Of a DNA stretch of 64,000 bases, positions 18,508 through 27,330 are shown piece after piece. The DNA lies in NCBI GenBank assembly GCA_016201435.1, contig JACQCT010000005.1, forward strand, positions 1 through 64,000, written 5' to 3'. The DNA comes from Nitrososphaerota archaeon. Lineage in GTDB: Archaea > Thermoproteota > Nitrososphaeria > Nitrososphaerales > Nitrosopumilaceae. How positions within the stretch are numbered: position 1 is the stretch's first letter; every line of letters starts with the position of its first letter. A program made the translations under genes and the position numbers. A model generated the notes under the pieces. It saw nothing but the letters and a program-made list of their open reading frames with translations, was not told the origin of the DNA and ran no database searches.

Positions 18508-21500
18508 ATGGTTTTTGATTCAAGTGTAAGGCCTTTTTGGAGATTCACTGTTAAAAGAGGATCAGTGTTCCTTATTACTGGCACAGTATTCTTGTTATTC
18601 CTTACTCAGATACCATCTTCAATTATTCCAAATGTTCAAGCTGCAAATCCAGCAAACAACATTTTGATTTTGCATAAGGAAACATCCCAGACTCCCAACA
18701 ATTCATATCAAATGTTTGCAGTAAGCCCTGAGGGAAGTGGTATGACTACATCCACTTCCATGCAGCCAACCATTGCATTTTACACAAAAAATGACACCTC
18801 ATCAACTGTTACTGTTTTTTCAGGAAACTGGAATGCATCATTAAGATATGCTAGTAAGCCAGTTCCTGATTCAATTCCTGTCATTCCAAATTTGATTTAT
18901 TATTTTCAAACATTAAACAACAATAAGACTCCTGATTCTAGTGGCAATGCAAGAGATTTTAACATTCCAACCAATTCTAGTGCACCAACTTTAGGAATAT
19001 TTGGACAGCATGTAACAAACGCATTTAGTTTTGACGGCATTAATGATTTTCTTTATGGACAATCACCATTAGCAAGCAACGTTGATGACATCAAAGGTGG
19101 TCCTGACACAACAGCGGGCTGGTTCAAATATACTGGAACAAACAATAATAACAAAAAGATCATTTATCGTGAAGGAAGTTCTCCTGGTGGAGACTATTAT
19201 GAAATAGCATTAGGTAACGGTACTGCCGCAGGACATGGTAAACTTTTCTTTACCTTCCAAACAACTGCTACACCTAGTACAAACCCACCGCAGGGAAATT
19301 GTTTTACAATTTCTTCAAATTTAGAAAATGGCAATTGGCAACATTTTGTAGCTGTGAGAGATGGAGATTTTACATGTAGGATATACATCAATGGAACACT
19401 TAATGGGATACCTGATACAATTGGATGCCCAGCATGTACTGGAGCAGGTACCAACACTGTTGATATAAGTGGGCCTGCTGAAATTGGCAGAAGTCCAGTA
19501 CCAGGCATTCCAAATTATTTTCAAGGCAACATTGATGAAATATTTCACTGGAACAATTACTCACTGACTTCTACTCAGGCAATGGCTCTGTATAATGCAA
19601 ATTATGGAGCCAAAGCTCATACTATGATTTTCAAAATAGATAAAACTGATTCTACAGGAACAACCAAGGCCAACATCAAGACTGATACAAGATATCTTCC
19701 ATTCTTTGATACAAGGGCCACAAACAGTTTCAATAAGATAATAAATTATACAACTAGTGTTTCCTCAAACCAAATATTTGGTGGTGGTGACAGACTCAAG
19801 TTTACAATCATCTGGCAAAGCGGTCTTAACATGACACTTCGATTAGATGACAACACGTTATCAAATCCGATAACAAGCTTTCTCCAAACTCCGCTCTTGA
19901 CTTCAGGTTTTCCTATTTATAATGGTGGAACAAATGGGACTGACATAACACCACCTGTTGTCACAGGACATCTCAGTAGATTACCTAACAGCAATAATTG
20001 GTACAATACTCCTGTCACAGTTACTTGGAATGGAACTGATACAAGCGGAATTGCATCATGTGACGGCCCTACAACATATTCAGGCCCAAGTGGAACTTCT
20101 ATTTTCATCATAGGTCATTGTACTGATAATGCAGGAAATATTGGAACAGGTAGTGTTGCAATAGATTATGATTCTATCTCTCCGGCTCTAGGTCTTCCAA
20201 CCACATTAGAAGTTAAAACACAAAATCCTTCTGGTGCAACTGTTTTGTACAATGTAACAGCCACTGATAATATCTATTCACCAATATCTACCTCTTCTAA
20301 AAAATATTCCACTGCCATATTATTTGGTTCAACAACGCCAAGTAATGATACAGTCAAGATGCTCTTGAAGTATTATAATTCAACTGACTATATTCCAGAT
20401 TATAAAAATGCGCCACGATTCTCCTTGTTTCCTAACCAAACCAGAGTCCTAGTTTCACCATCTCTTGCAGATATGCAAAATGAGATTAATCTAGTAAAAA
20501 ATTTCATTTTAAAGCCAAACATTTTGGCATATGATATTGAAAACTGGCAATATACACCACAGCAAGAACAGGACAATCCAGTACAATCGATTAATCAAGC
20601 TGCAGACATCGCACACACTTCGGGATATCAGTTTGGGACAACACCAGGTGCATCCATGATAACAAACATCTATCAATCCCTAAACTGGACTAAAATAGAA
20701 TTTTTTGTTATACAGTTTCAGAGTGTAGTATCAAACCTGAGTTATTTTACACCCAACACCAACCAGATTTCAAATTTTGCAAAATCTGCAAATCCTTCAA
20801 CCCAAGTTCTAGTCCAGGTTGACCCCACTCTTAGTACAACTGATCAGATAATCAGTGGAATCGATTCTGTAAGAAATTCGTCAATTGACGGTGTTGCGGT
20901 GTTATGGCACTCAAGCGTTCCCAATTCAGATTTAGAAAAACTTGTAAGATATGTCAAGCTCGGATGGGGTCAAATAAATTGCAATCCCCCCTCTGGTTCA
21001 ACATTTTTACCTGGTTATATAACAGTAATCTGTTCGGTAACAGACATGGCAGGCAATTCTGTTTCAAGTTCCTTTGTAGTACATGTCAACTACACAAAGC
21101 CTCTTTCAATCTTAGCGTTAAACAATGTATCCAATGTAGCTTGGGGCCAAAACGTTACAATCACAGGTTCACTGACAAATAGCAGTGGAGTTGGCTTGGC
21201 TGGCAAGCAAATCACAATTAATGGAAATGGATTAACCAACACCTTGTCTACAGTTACAAATTCAACTGGCGGATTTACAATATCAGGTGTTTCACCAAGC
21301 ACAGTAGCTAACGGATGGACAGTACAGGCTCACTTTGCAGGTGACTCACTTTATCAGAGCTCAGATTCTGCCATACTCAACTACAACACAACAAAGCACA
21401 ATACCTCACTTAGTTTATTGATACAGCCAAATCCTTCAACTGAAAACTCTTACTGTATCCTAATCAACCTTCTAAGAACAAAAATTATCTCATTAGGTAA

Positions 21501-21552
21501 CGACATGATGCAGTCATACGATTGTATCAAGTTTACAGAATATGTGTTGTAA
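18508..21552 (+). CDS. Secreted LamG / Ig-like protein with internal YDxE barrel-like domain; aberrant C-terminus
   Basis: 1014 residues. The hydrophobic signal segment is at about 18-45. A LamG/concanavalin-like domain follows (about 125-370, with AGWFKYTG, NWQHFVAVRDG and RIYINGTLNG), then an Ig/HYR-type domain (about 475-550). The YDxE module is at about 590-820 (AYDIENW near residue 675, then IAHTSGYQFGTTP and FFVIQFQ). A second HYR-like domain and one Ig-like domain (870-965) complete the ordered part. The last 45 codons lose the Ig pattern after IQPNPSTENSY and end in a Cys-containing tail, so the final Ig domain looks truncated by a frameshift or rearrangement. LamG suggests glycan binding next to a possible glycosidase. 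Confidence 0.8.
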   Translation: MVFDSSVRPFWRFTVKRGSVFLITGTVFLLFLTQIPSSIIPNVQAANPANNILILHKETSQTPNNSYQMFAVSPEGSGMTTSTSMQPTIAFYTKNDTSSTVTVFSGNWNASLRYASKPVPDSIPVIPNLIYYFQTLNNNKTPDSSGNARDFNIPTNSSAPTLGIFGQHVTNAFSFDGINDFLYGQSPLASNVDDIKGGPDTTAGWFKYTGTNNNNKKIIYREGSSPGGDYYEIALGNGTAAGHGKLFFTFQTTATPSTNPPQGNCFTISSNLENGNWQHFVAVRDGDFTCRIYINGTLNGIPDTIGCPACTGAGTNTVDISGPAEIGRSPVPGIPNYFQGNIDEIFHWNNYSLTSTQAMALYNANYGAKAHTMIFKIDKTDSTGTTKANIKTDTRYLPFFDTRATNSFNKIINYTTSVSSNQIFGGGDRLKFTIIWQSGLNMTLRLDDNTLSNPITSFLQTPLLTSGFPIYNGGTNGTDITPPVVTGHLSRLPNSNNWYNTPVTVTWNGTDTSGIASCDGPTTYSGPSGTSIFIIGHCTDNAGNIGTGSVAIDYDSISPALGLPTTLEVKTQNPSGATVLYNVTATDNIYSPISTSSKKYSTAILFGSTTPSNDTVKMLLKYYNSTDYIPDYKNAPRFSLFPNQTRVLVSPSLADMQNEINLVKNFILKPNILAYDIENWQYTPQQEQDNPVQSINQAADIAHTSGYQFGTTPGASMITNIYQSLNWTKIEFFVIQFQSVVSNLSYFTPNTNQISNFAKSANPSTQVLVQVDPTLSTTDQIISGIDSVRNSSIDGVAVLWHSSVPNSDLEKLVRYVKLGWGQINCNPPSGSTFLPGYITVICSVTDMAGNSVSSSFVVHVNYTKPLSILALNNVSNVAWGQNVTITGSLTNSSGVGLAGKQITINGNGLTNTLSTVTNSTGGFTISGVSPSTVANGWTVQAHFAGDSLYQSSDSAILNYNTTKHNTSLSLLIQPNPSTENSYCILINLLRTKIISLGNDMMQSYDCIKFTEYVL
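21295..21347 (+). repeat. 53-bp segment shared by three genes (copy 2)
   Basis: Same 53 bp as 12248-12300 and, inverted, 23197-23249. It lies in the last complete Ig-like domain of the LamG protein, shortly before its aberrant C-terminus. Confidence 0.9.
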
Positions 21553-21578
21553 TTAAAGATTCAAAATTTCAAAAATAA

Positions 21579-23537
21579 TCATTCTTGTTTAAGTGCAGCA
21601 AGTTTCATTGTAAGATCGTTTATAATATCTGTATACGTGGTATCATTTATTTTATTGTCCAGCTCATACGGATCTATTCTTAAATCATACAATTCTTTTT
21701 CACCAGTGTCTAATTCTAAGTATTTGAAGTCAATAGTTCTTACGCCATACATAGTTGGTATGGTCCCATTTGGATCAAGATTCTCCAAAAGAACCCCGTC
21801 CCTCCATGTGGAATTCTCATTCTTTATCATGGGCACAAAACTCATTCCATCTACTTTTGTAGGAGGAGTTATCCCCGCAAGACTAGCTATGGTTGGTGCA
21901 AGGTCTATGTTAGAAATCAGTTTGTCATTGACTTGATGATCCGAAATGAATGGTGGATATCGTACAAGTAATGGTGAACGAATACTTTCATCATACAATA
22001 CAATTTTTCCTGCCAATCTATGCTCTCCAAGCATGTATCCGTTATCTGTCATGTAAATTATCATTGTATTGTTTATTTCTGGTCCCAAGGTATCAAGGAT
22101 GCCTGCTACCGCCTCATCGACAGCTTTTAGTGAGCAAATTCTTGTCTTATAATCAGAATCTAAAACATCTGCGTCACTTTGTCTAAGCGGTTTCTGCTTT
22201 TTAACAAAAGCTGGTTTATCTGAAACATCTGTTTCATTATATGATGGCTCCTTAGTTGAGGTTAGATTGTCACAAGTTCCAATATGCCTTGGCGCTACAA
22301 CAGGGTATGGGTTTCCATTATGAGGCGCATATGGTGTAAATTCCAAGAAAAATGGTCTATTGGCAGTTTTTATGAATTTCATTGCCCTGTCTTTGATGAC
22401 ATCGGTTCCGTAGTCGTCTGCTTTGTTTCCAAAATAATGTTTTACACCATTTTCACTTAAACTGTAATTGTAGTATCCTCCAAAGTAAAAAACATGCCAG
22501 TCATTCCACCCCGGTGGTACTTTGGGAGCAATCTCGTCGTATCCATTCATGTATTTTCCAATGAGGCTAGTAGTATACCCTTTCTGCTTCAACCAGACAG
22601 CTAAGGTCGAAGTATCGTTGAAAGACTTGGCTCCAAATGGCGGTGAGTTTGAAAGAACTCCGTGATTATGTGCATATAGACCTGTTAAGAAAGTAGCTCT
22701 ACTAGGACAACATAAGGGATAAGATATGAAGAAATTAGTAAAGTTAATTCCTTGATCAGCTATTCTAGATTTCACACTAGGCATGGAAACAAAATCATTC
22801 CATCTTTGATCATCAGTCATGATGACGATGAAATTTGGTTTTGACTCGGAAACAGTTAATGTTTTTTTGGAGGAAAAACTTTTCTCATACGATGAGTTTC
22901 CTGAAAAGCTAGCCTGGATTGTATAGTTGCCAAAAATATTTGGGGCCATCAAGTCTGTTATAGCAAATTTGCCAGATGAGTTTGTAGTTGTTTTGTTAAC
23001 TATTATTGGTGAAGTAGCAGAGAATGATATTTTCTGCGAACTTATTCCTGCTTTAGTAATGGAATCTATGATAGTCCCCACTATCTTGAAGTGTGAGGAC
23101 GGAGATGTTTTTGCAGGTGTTATTGAAAAACCAAGATTGGTCTTATGTTTGATAGTATTGTACAGAATTGCATTAGACTCTGATGAAGTACAAAATGAGT
23201 CACCTGCAAAGTGAGCCTGTACTGTCCATCCGTTAGCTACTGTGCTTGGAGCTGTTCCTGTTACCGAAAACCCTCCAGTGGAATTTGTAACGACGGACAA
23301 GAAGCTTGTAGAACCTGTTCCGGTAAATGTGACCTGTTTTCCAGCTAAACCACTTCCAGTGTTATTAATTAGTGATCCTGTAATTGTAACACTTTGTGAC
23401 CATGGAACATTATTTACAGGCTGTAGAGAAAGTGTTGTTGGTGTATCTGCACTAACAGAAGAAAAACCAAAAACCACAAATACACAAAGTACTACCGGTA
23501 TTAACAAAACTGGAAAATTTTTTATTTTGTTCAACAT
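21579..23537 (-). CDS. Secreted sulfatase with two N-terminal Ig-like domains
   Basis: 652 residues with a signal peptide (about 8-30). Two Ig-like domains follow (35-125 and 130-230), related to the Ig domains of the neighbouring surface proteins. An S1-type sulfatase domain fills 233-650. Its metal-site start is PNFIVIMTDDQRW. The signature CCPSRATFLTG near residue 275 matches C-x-P-S-R, whose first Cys must be oxidised to formylglycine. YAPHNGNP and MTDNGYMLGEH provide further conserved active-site segments. Relatives act on sulfated glycans or sugars. No formylglycine-generating enzyme or anSME is visible in the window. It ends convergently, 27 bp from the LamG gene. Confidence 0.9.
   Translation of the reverse strand: MLNKIKNFPVLLIPVVLCVFVVFGFSSVSADTPTTLSLQPVNNVPWSQSVTITGSLINNTGSGLAGKQVTFTGTGSTSFLSVVTNSTGGFSVTGTAPSTVANGWTVQAHFAGDSFCTSSESNAILYNTIKHKTNLGFSITPAKTSPSSHFKIVGTIIDSITKAGISSQKISFSATSPIIVNKTTTNSSGKFAITDLMAPNIFGNYTIQASFSGNSSYEKSFSSKKTLTVSESKPNFIVIMTDDQRWNDFVSMPSVKSRIADQGINFTNFFISYPLCCPSRATFLTGLYAHNHGVLSNSPPFGAKSFNDTSTLAVWLKQKGYTTSLIGKYMNGYDEIAPKVPPGWNDWHVFYFGGYYNYSLSENGVKHYFGNKADDYGTDVIKDRAMKFIKTANRPFFLEFTPYAPHNGNPYPVVAPRHIGTCDNLTSTKEPSYNETDVSDKPAFVKKQKPLRQSDADVLDSDYKTRICSLKAVDEAVAGILDTLGPEINNTMIIYMTDNGYMLGEHRLAGKIVLYDESIRSPLLVRYPPFISDHQVNDKLISNIDLAPTIASLAGITPPTKVDGMSFVPMIKNENSTWRDGVLLENLDPNGTIPTMYGVRTIDFKYLELDTGEKELYDLRIDPYELDNKINDTTYTDIINDLTMKLAALKQE
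23197..23249 (-). repeat. 53-bp segment shared by three genes (copy 3, inverted)
   Basis: Reverse complement is identical to 12248-12300 and 21295-21347. It encodes the end of the first Ig-like domain of the sulfatase in the same frame as in the other genes. Confidence 0.9.
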
Positions 23538-23761
23538 AAATAAACTTTCAAATAATTTTTTGGTTTATAATCTTTGTTAGATGATCTATTACTAAAAATT
23601 ATAATACGTCACTTGAACACGATCAGGATTATGTTGATAGTATAAAAAATTTCTAGAATTTCATATCCATAAGGTAGAATTCAGTAGATTTTTCTTGTCA
23701 TTTTCAAAAAATACATCCTATTGTAGATAATGCAACTTTGGACAATCGTTAATGTAATAAT

Positions 23762-25093
23762 ATGTCTAGTAATAGCCATAGGGCAATATCTTCAGTTGTA
23801 ACATTGATAATTACAGTTGCTTCAGTAGTGCTGGGAACTGGAGTTGTTACCTTTGGCAATAGCATTTTTGTTGCACAATCTAATCAGGAATCTATTTCCA
23901 CCCAAAATGTTAAGATCTGGATTAATCCAGCAAGTTCAAACGATATTGCATGGGCAGCTGCTGGAGTTGAAAACAGAGGGGATAAGATGGTATCAGTAAA
24001 TACAATACAAATGCGTGGTACATCTATTCCATATTCAAATTGGTATGTAGAAAAAAACCAAACTGCTGTTACGACTGAAAACTATCAATCTCAATACGTC
24101 TTCACGGGAACCGATACCGGTGGAATAATGAAAAGCAATACATCGCTTTCCTCAAATAGTGCATGCCCAGTCAATGATCCTAAAGTAATTAGAATTGATT
24201 TTGACGGCTCTTCTGGTTCAAAACCAATGCTCTGTCTAAGTCAGACAAATAGTCCTGTTTCTCTTAACCCCGGTGAAAAAATGATTATCTATTTCAAATT
24301 GCCAAATGGACTGCTTACTGCTCTAGATTCTGGCAAATCCACTAACGTGGGTATCTTTGCTGACAATGCGGGTGCACCAGTAAGTGTCATAGTTGGTAAT
24401 TCAGACAAAAGCTCCGATGTATCAACGGTGTTTGTATTTCTAGTACGTACTGGATTTCCAGATGAACCTAGTCTCATTTCTCTGTATCAAAAACATGCGA
24501 GATCTTCGGATATAGTAGCACAGTTCTCCAAGCAACTACTTGATAACAGTGTAACAAGTCAAATTCCAAGTCAACTGGCTACCACTTATTTTTCAATAAG
24601 TGATATTCAAAACAATGCAGCAATGCTTAACGCAAATGGATATGCTTGGGTTGTCTATGATATAGAACCTGGTTTGACTCCTGTAGCAGAAACCTCTGAT
24701 CCAATTGGCTCTGTCCAACAGGCATCACAGATAGCACACGCCAATGGTCTGAAATTTATGGTGACTCCAGCTGGAATACCTTTACAGGATTTCCAAGCAA
24801 TGGCTACATATTCTGATGGTTTTGTTTTGCAAGCACAGGATCTGATAAATGATCCCGATCTTACATTGTTTGTCAATACAGTAAGCAACTCAGTCAATGA
24901 TATACGAGCAGGTAATCCAAACTCAGTGATAATTCTTCAAGGCAGTACAATAAAAGATACTCCTGATCAGATGAACACTGCATATGATCTAACCAAGGAC
25001 ATGGTAGATGGCATCACAATATTTTACAATCAGAATGTTAATGACATTCCAAAGATAGCCCAAGTTCTAACCCATATTGATGGCATTAGCTGA
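23762..25093 (+). CDS. Pilin-like N-terminus fused to YDxE (TIM-barrel-like) domain
   Basis: 443 residues. The N-terminus SSNSHRAISSVVTLIITVAS has a basic residue followed by Ala-Ile-Ser and a 20-residue hydrophobic helix. This fits an archaeal type IV pilin/archaellin-type signal, cleaved before or near the helix. Residues about 45-205 form a beta-rich region like archaeal pilin or flagellin-like domains. Residues about 220-443 are the YDxE module (YDIEP near 299, IAHANGLKFMVTP, GFVLQAQD, end HIDGIS), strongly similar to the C-terminus of the gene at 3-1718. Likely a surface-anchored or filament-associated protein. The barrel's function is unproven. Confidence 0.8.
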   Translation: MSSNSHRAISSVVTLIITVASVVLGTGVVTFGNSIFVAQSNQESISTQNVKIWINPASSNDIAWAAAGVENRGDKMVSVNTIQMRGTSIPYSNWYVEKNQTAVTTENYQSQYVFTGTDTGGIMKSNTSLSSNSACPVNDPKVIRIDFDGSSGSKPMLCLSQTNSPVSLNPGEKMIIYFKLPNGLLTALDSGKSTNVGIFADNAGAPVSVIVGNSDKSSDVSTVFVFLVRTGFPDEPSLISLYQKHARSSDIVAQFSKQLLDNSVTSQIPSQLATTYFSISDIQNNAAMLNANGYAWVVYDIEPGLTPVAETSDPIGSVQQASQIAHANGLKFMVTPAGIPLQDFQAMATYSDGFVLQAQDLINDPDLTLFVNTVSNSVNDIRAGNPNSVIILQGSTIKDTPDQMNTAYDLTKDMVDGITIFYNQNVNDIPKIAQVLTHIDGIS

Positions 25094-25137
25094 TTATAGT
25101 AAAATTTGATCAACAAATAGACCTTATGAGTGTAATC

Positions 25138-26208
25138 TCAACGTTGTATTTTGGTTAAGAGATCCTTTATGTTGTCAGTTGACTGTGGACCTCCATAATA
25201 TATCAAGAACTTGTTTATGTTTCCACCATGCAAGTCGTTAATTGCCCCTATGTTTTCATCGGGTGTTCCGCCTACTGGTGTGAGTGCAAGTTGAACAAAT
25301 GTTAAGGTATTGGGGGATTTGTCAGAAATCTGCTTAATTATATTCTTCATGTTATTGCCTTCGATGGCACCATTAGACAGTTTAAAGTATCCTTGGAATT
25401 GTATTACAAGAGAATCTGTATGTTGAGCTACTTGTGACCAATCCCAATCCTTCATAACTATTTGTCCGTTTTGTATTGTTCCGTAGGTTGGTGTGAACAT
25501 TAACTTAAATCCATTATCATGAGTAACCTTCAAAGCTCTGTCAAGCAGGGATGTTGTTTCTTGCTGATTTGTTGTATATTCTGGAGTTTTATCCCATGGC
25601 TCAAAATCATAAGCGATATAATCAATTCCTTTAGGCAACTTTGGAACCTTTGACTCAACGTCGTTTATACTGGCATACCAAACCAGTGTTATTACGTTTA
25701 CGCCAGGTTTTACCTTACTTTTGATGTCAACAGCTTGTTGTAAAACAGATGATGCCTTAGAATCATCTGCAAGAGATGTGCTTACAATCAAATAATCTCC
25801 AGGTTTCAAATTATCTTCAAATAATTGTATGTTGGCAGAGTTACTACTTGCAAGGAATGCTAAATTAAATTTTGAAGTCGGTGTAGATATCGGGGGTGGT
25901 TTTGTTTGAGATTGATTCTGAGGGGCTGTTTCTTGAGGAGGCACTTTTGGTACCATTACTCCCCATCCTTGTTGTAAAAGACGTATTGATGTAGACTGTT
26001 TTACACAAGCAGCGGAATTATCACTTGCTTTCAAAATTAACTCTAAACCAGATTTGCACACAACATCACTAGCTAAAACTCCCTTTTCCATCTGTTTTCT
26101 TGGAGACTCGATAGATTCAGCAAGGGAAAAAGGAATGTTTACAATAACCACTATTAATAAAAAGATAATCAGTAATACCGCATAATGGCTAATATTACTC
26201 ATGTTCAC
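25138..26208 (-). CDS. Secreted stand-alone YDxE (TIM-barrel-like) domain protein
   Basis: 356 residues with a signal peptide (hydrophobic core about 8-30, ending FSLAES). A linker rich in Pro, Gln and Thr (about 95-112) leads into the YDxE module (about 113-356): IAYDFEPWDKTP near residue 200, THDNGFKLMFTP, SLVIQFQG and a final LTFVQL strand. It has no Ig repeats, so it shows the module can stand alone after a linker. Two Cys in the mature N-terminus (VVCKSGLELILK, AACVKQ) may form a disulfide. It ends convergently, 44 bp from the pilin-like member of the same family. Confidence 0.8.
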   Translation of the reverse strand: MNMSNISHYAVLLIIFLLIVVIVNIPFSLAESIESPRKQMEKGVLASDVVCKSGLELILKASDNSAACVKQSTSIRLLQQGWGVMVPKVPPQETAPQNQSQTKPPPISTPTSKFNLAFLASSNSANIQLFEDNLKPGDYLIVSTSLADDSKASSVLQQAVDIKSKVKPGVNVITLVWYASINDVESKVPKLPKGIDYIAYDFEPWDKTPEYTTNQQETTSLLDRALKVTHDNGFKLMFTPTYGTIQNGQIVMKDWDWSQVAQHTDSLVIQFQGYFKLSNGAIEGNNMKNIIKQISDKSPNTLTFVQLALTPVGGTPDENIGAINDLHGGNINKFLIYYGGPQSTDNIKDLLTKIQR

Positions 26209-26368
26209 ATTGGCTAATTTTTGTTTTATTAAGGATTACTATACAATGTTAATTAAAGTCCTTTTTCATTATTCACATTCTTTAGATCAAAGTGCAACAT
26301 TTTATTAATAAATCTGGCTTCAAATAACAAACAACGATAATGGATAATAAAATCTAGTATTTCCAAAT

Positions 26369-26881
26369 TTGGCAGATGGTCTTTTTATTCTTTTGAGAAA
26401 TACACGTGCCATGGATGGTGTATTTGAGGAAAGACAAAATAATGTACTTTCAAGGTATGGAGAAAAATATTATCCAATCAGCAACACTGATGATTTAGAA
26501 AGCTTACATAATCTAATACGTGGACTATCAATATCTAAGAAATATAATGTTCCGAACAATGATGGTTGGATAACACTTGACAATTCGTCTCATATCAAAT
26601 TAATTTTGGAAAACTATGGAGATTCAGACAAAAGAAAAATTCTTGCGATAATATCCGAGACGCCACTCCCAATTACTAAAATACCCTATGTTTGTAATAT
26701 GCCACAAACATCTGCTTATAGAAAGTTCACCTCGCTAATTCAAAATGGGTTGATCATACGAGGTGGTTTCATTTCCAGTCATGGAAGAAGGTTAACGGTA
26801 TACAAGCCAATTTTCGAAAAGGTACAGATTGATATAATAAAAAATAGAATTACACTCAAAGTCAAACTGACAAAAAATTAG
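26369..26881 (+). CDS. Winged-helix DNA-binding protein (ArsR/MarR-like)
   Basis: 170 residues from a TTG start. The C-terminal half (about 95-150) has a winged-helix pattern: KRKILAIISETPLPITKIPY, a recognition-helix-like segment PQTSAYRKFTSLIQNGLI, then a wing with ISSHGRRLTVYKP. The N-terminal 80 residues match no domain I know. Proteins of this shape are common in Thaumarchaeota as transcription regulators. It lies alone, 160 bp downstream of the divergent YDxE gene; its targets are unknown. Confidence 0.65.
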   Translation: MADGLFILLRNTRAMDGVFEERQNNVLSRYGEKYYPISNTDDLESLHNLIRGLSISKKYNVPNNDGWITLDNSSHIKLILENYGDSDKRKILAIISETPLPITKIPYVCNMPQTSAYRKFTSLIQNGLIIRGGFISSHGRRLTVYKPIFEKVQIDIIKNRITLKVKLTKN

Positions 26882-26989
26882 CCAGAATATTCTTTTGTGA
26901 CCGTCACACAGCCGGTCTAAATCCATATTCAACATGTATCAAACCTGGACACACACATCAATATCTATGGGCAAGTTTGAAATATCAAC

Positions 26990-27172
26990 ATGGAAAACGT
27001 ACTGATCACAAAGGAACGTATGAAACACATCGTAGATGCAGCGTACGACACAAGGAGTTTTCAGGCATTCATTAGTGTTATGACTCACGCTCAAACATGT
27101 AAGGAATGTTCAGACCTATTTCACGAGTCAATGAAGAAGGCGCAGAATCATTTGGCAATTGAACTAGTCTGA
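26990..27172 (+). CDS. Small CxxC protein, unknown function
   Basis: 60 residues starting MENVLITKERMKHIVDAAYD, with one C-x-x-C pair (TCKECSDLFHESM) and otherwise helical, mixed charge. ATG start; no signal peptide or membrane helix. It looks like a small cytoplasmic protein, and the single CxxC could be half of a metal site completed by dimerisation, or a redox pair. The function is not recognised. An alternative frame over the same bases is also open but has composition typical of a shadow. Confidence 0.5.
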   Translation: MENVLITKERMKHIVDAAYDTRSFQAFISVMTHAQTCKECSDLFHESMKKAQNHLAIELV

Positions 27173-27330
27173 CAATTTGGAAATGCCATGATAAGGGAAA
27201 AGAACTATTATTTCTAAAATTGTCTCAAATGATACCACGTTGAACCAAATCTTATGACTGACAGAATAATTATGTAAGTGTCTTAAATTACATACATCTC
27301 TCTATATTGTTTTTGCAAAAATTAATCTTA

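Noticed and set aside
26896-27075. An open frame rich in Cys, His, Arg and Tyr overlapping the 60-residue CxxC gene
   Set aside because: No start codon near its beginning, and a composition typical of out-of-frame reading; the other frame has an ATG and normal charge.
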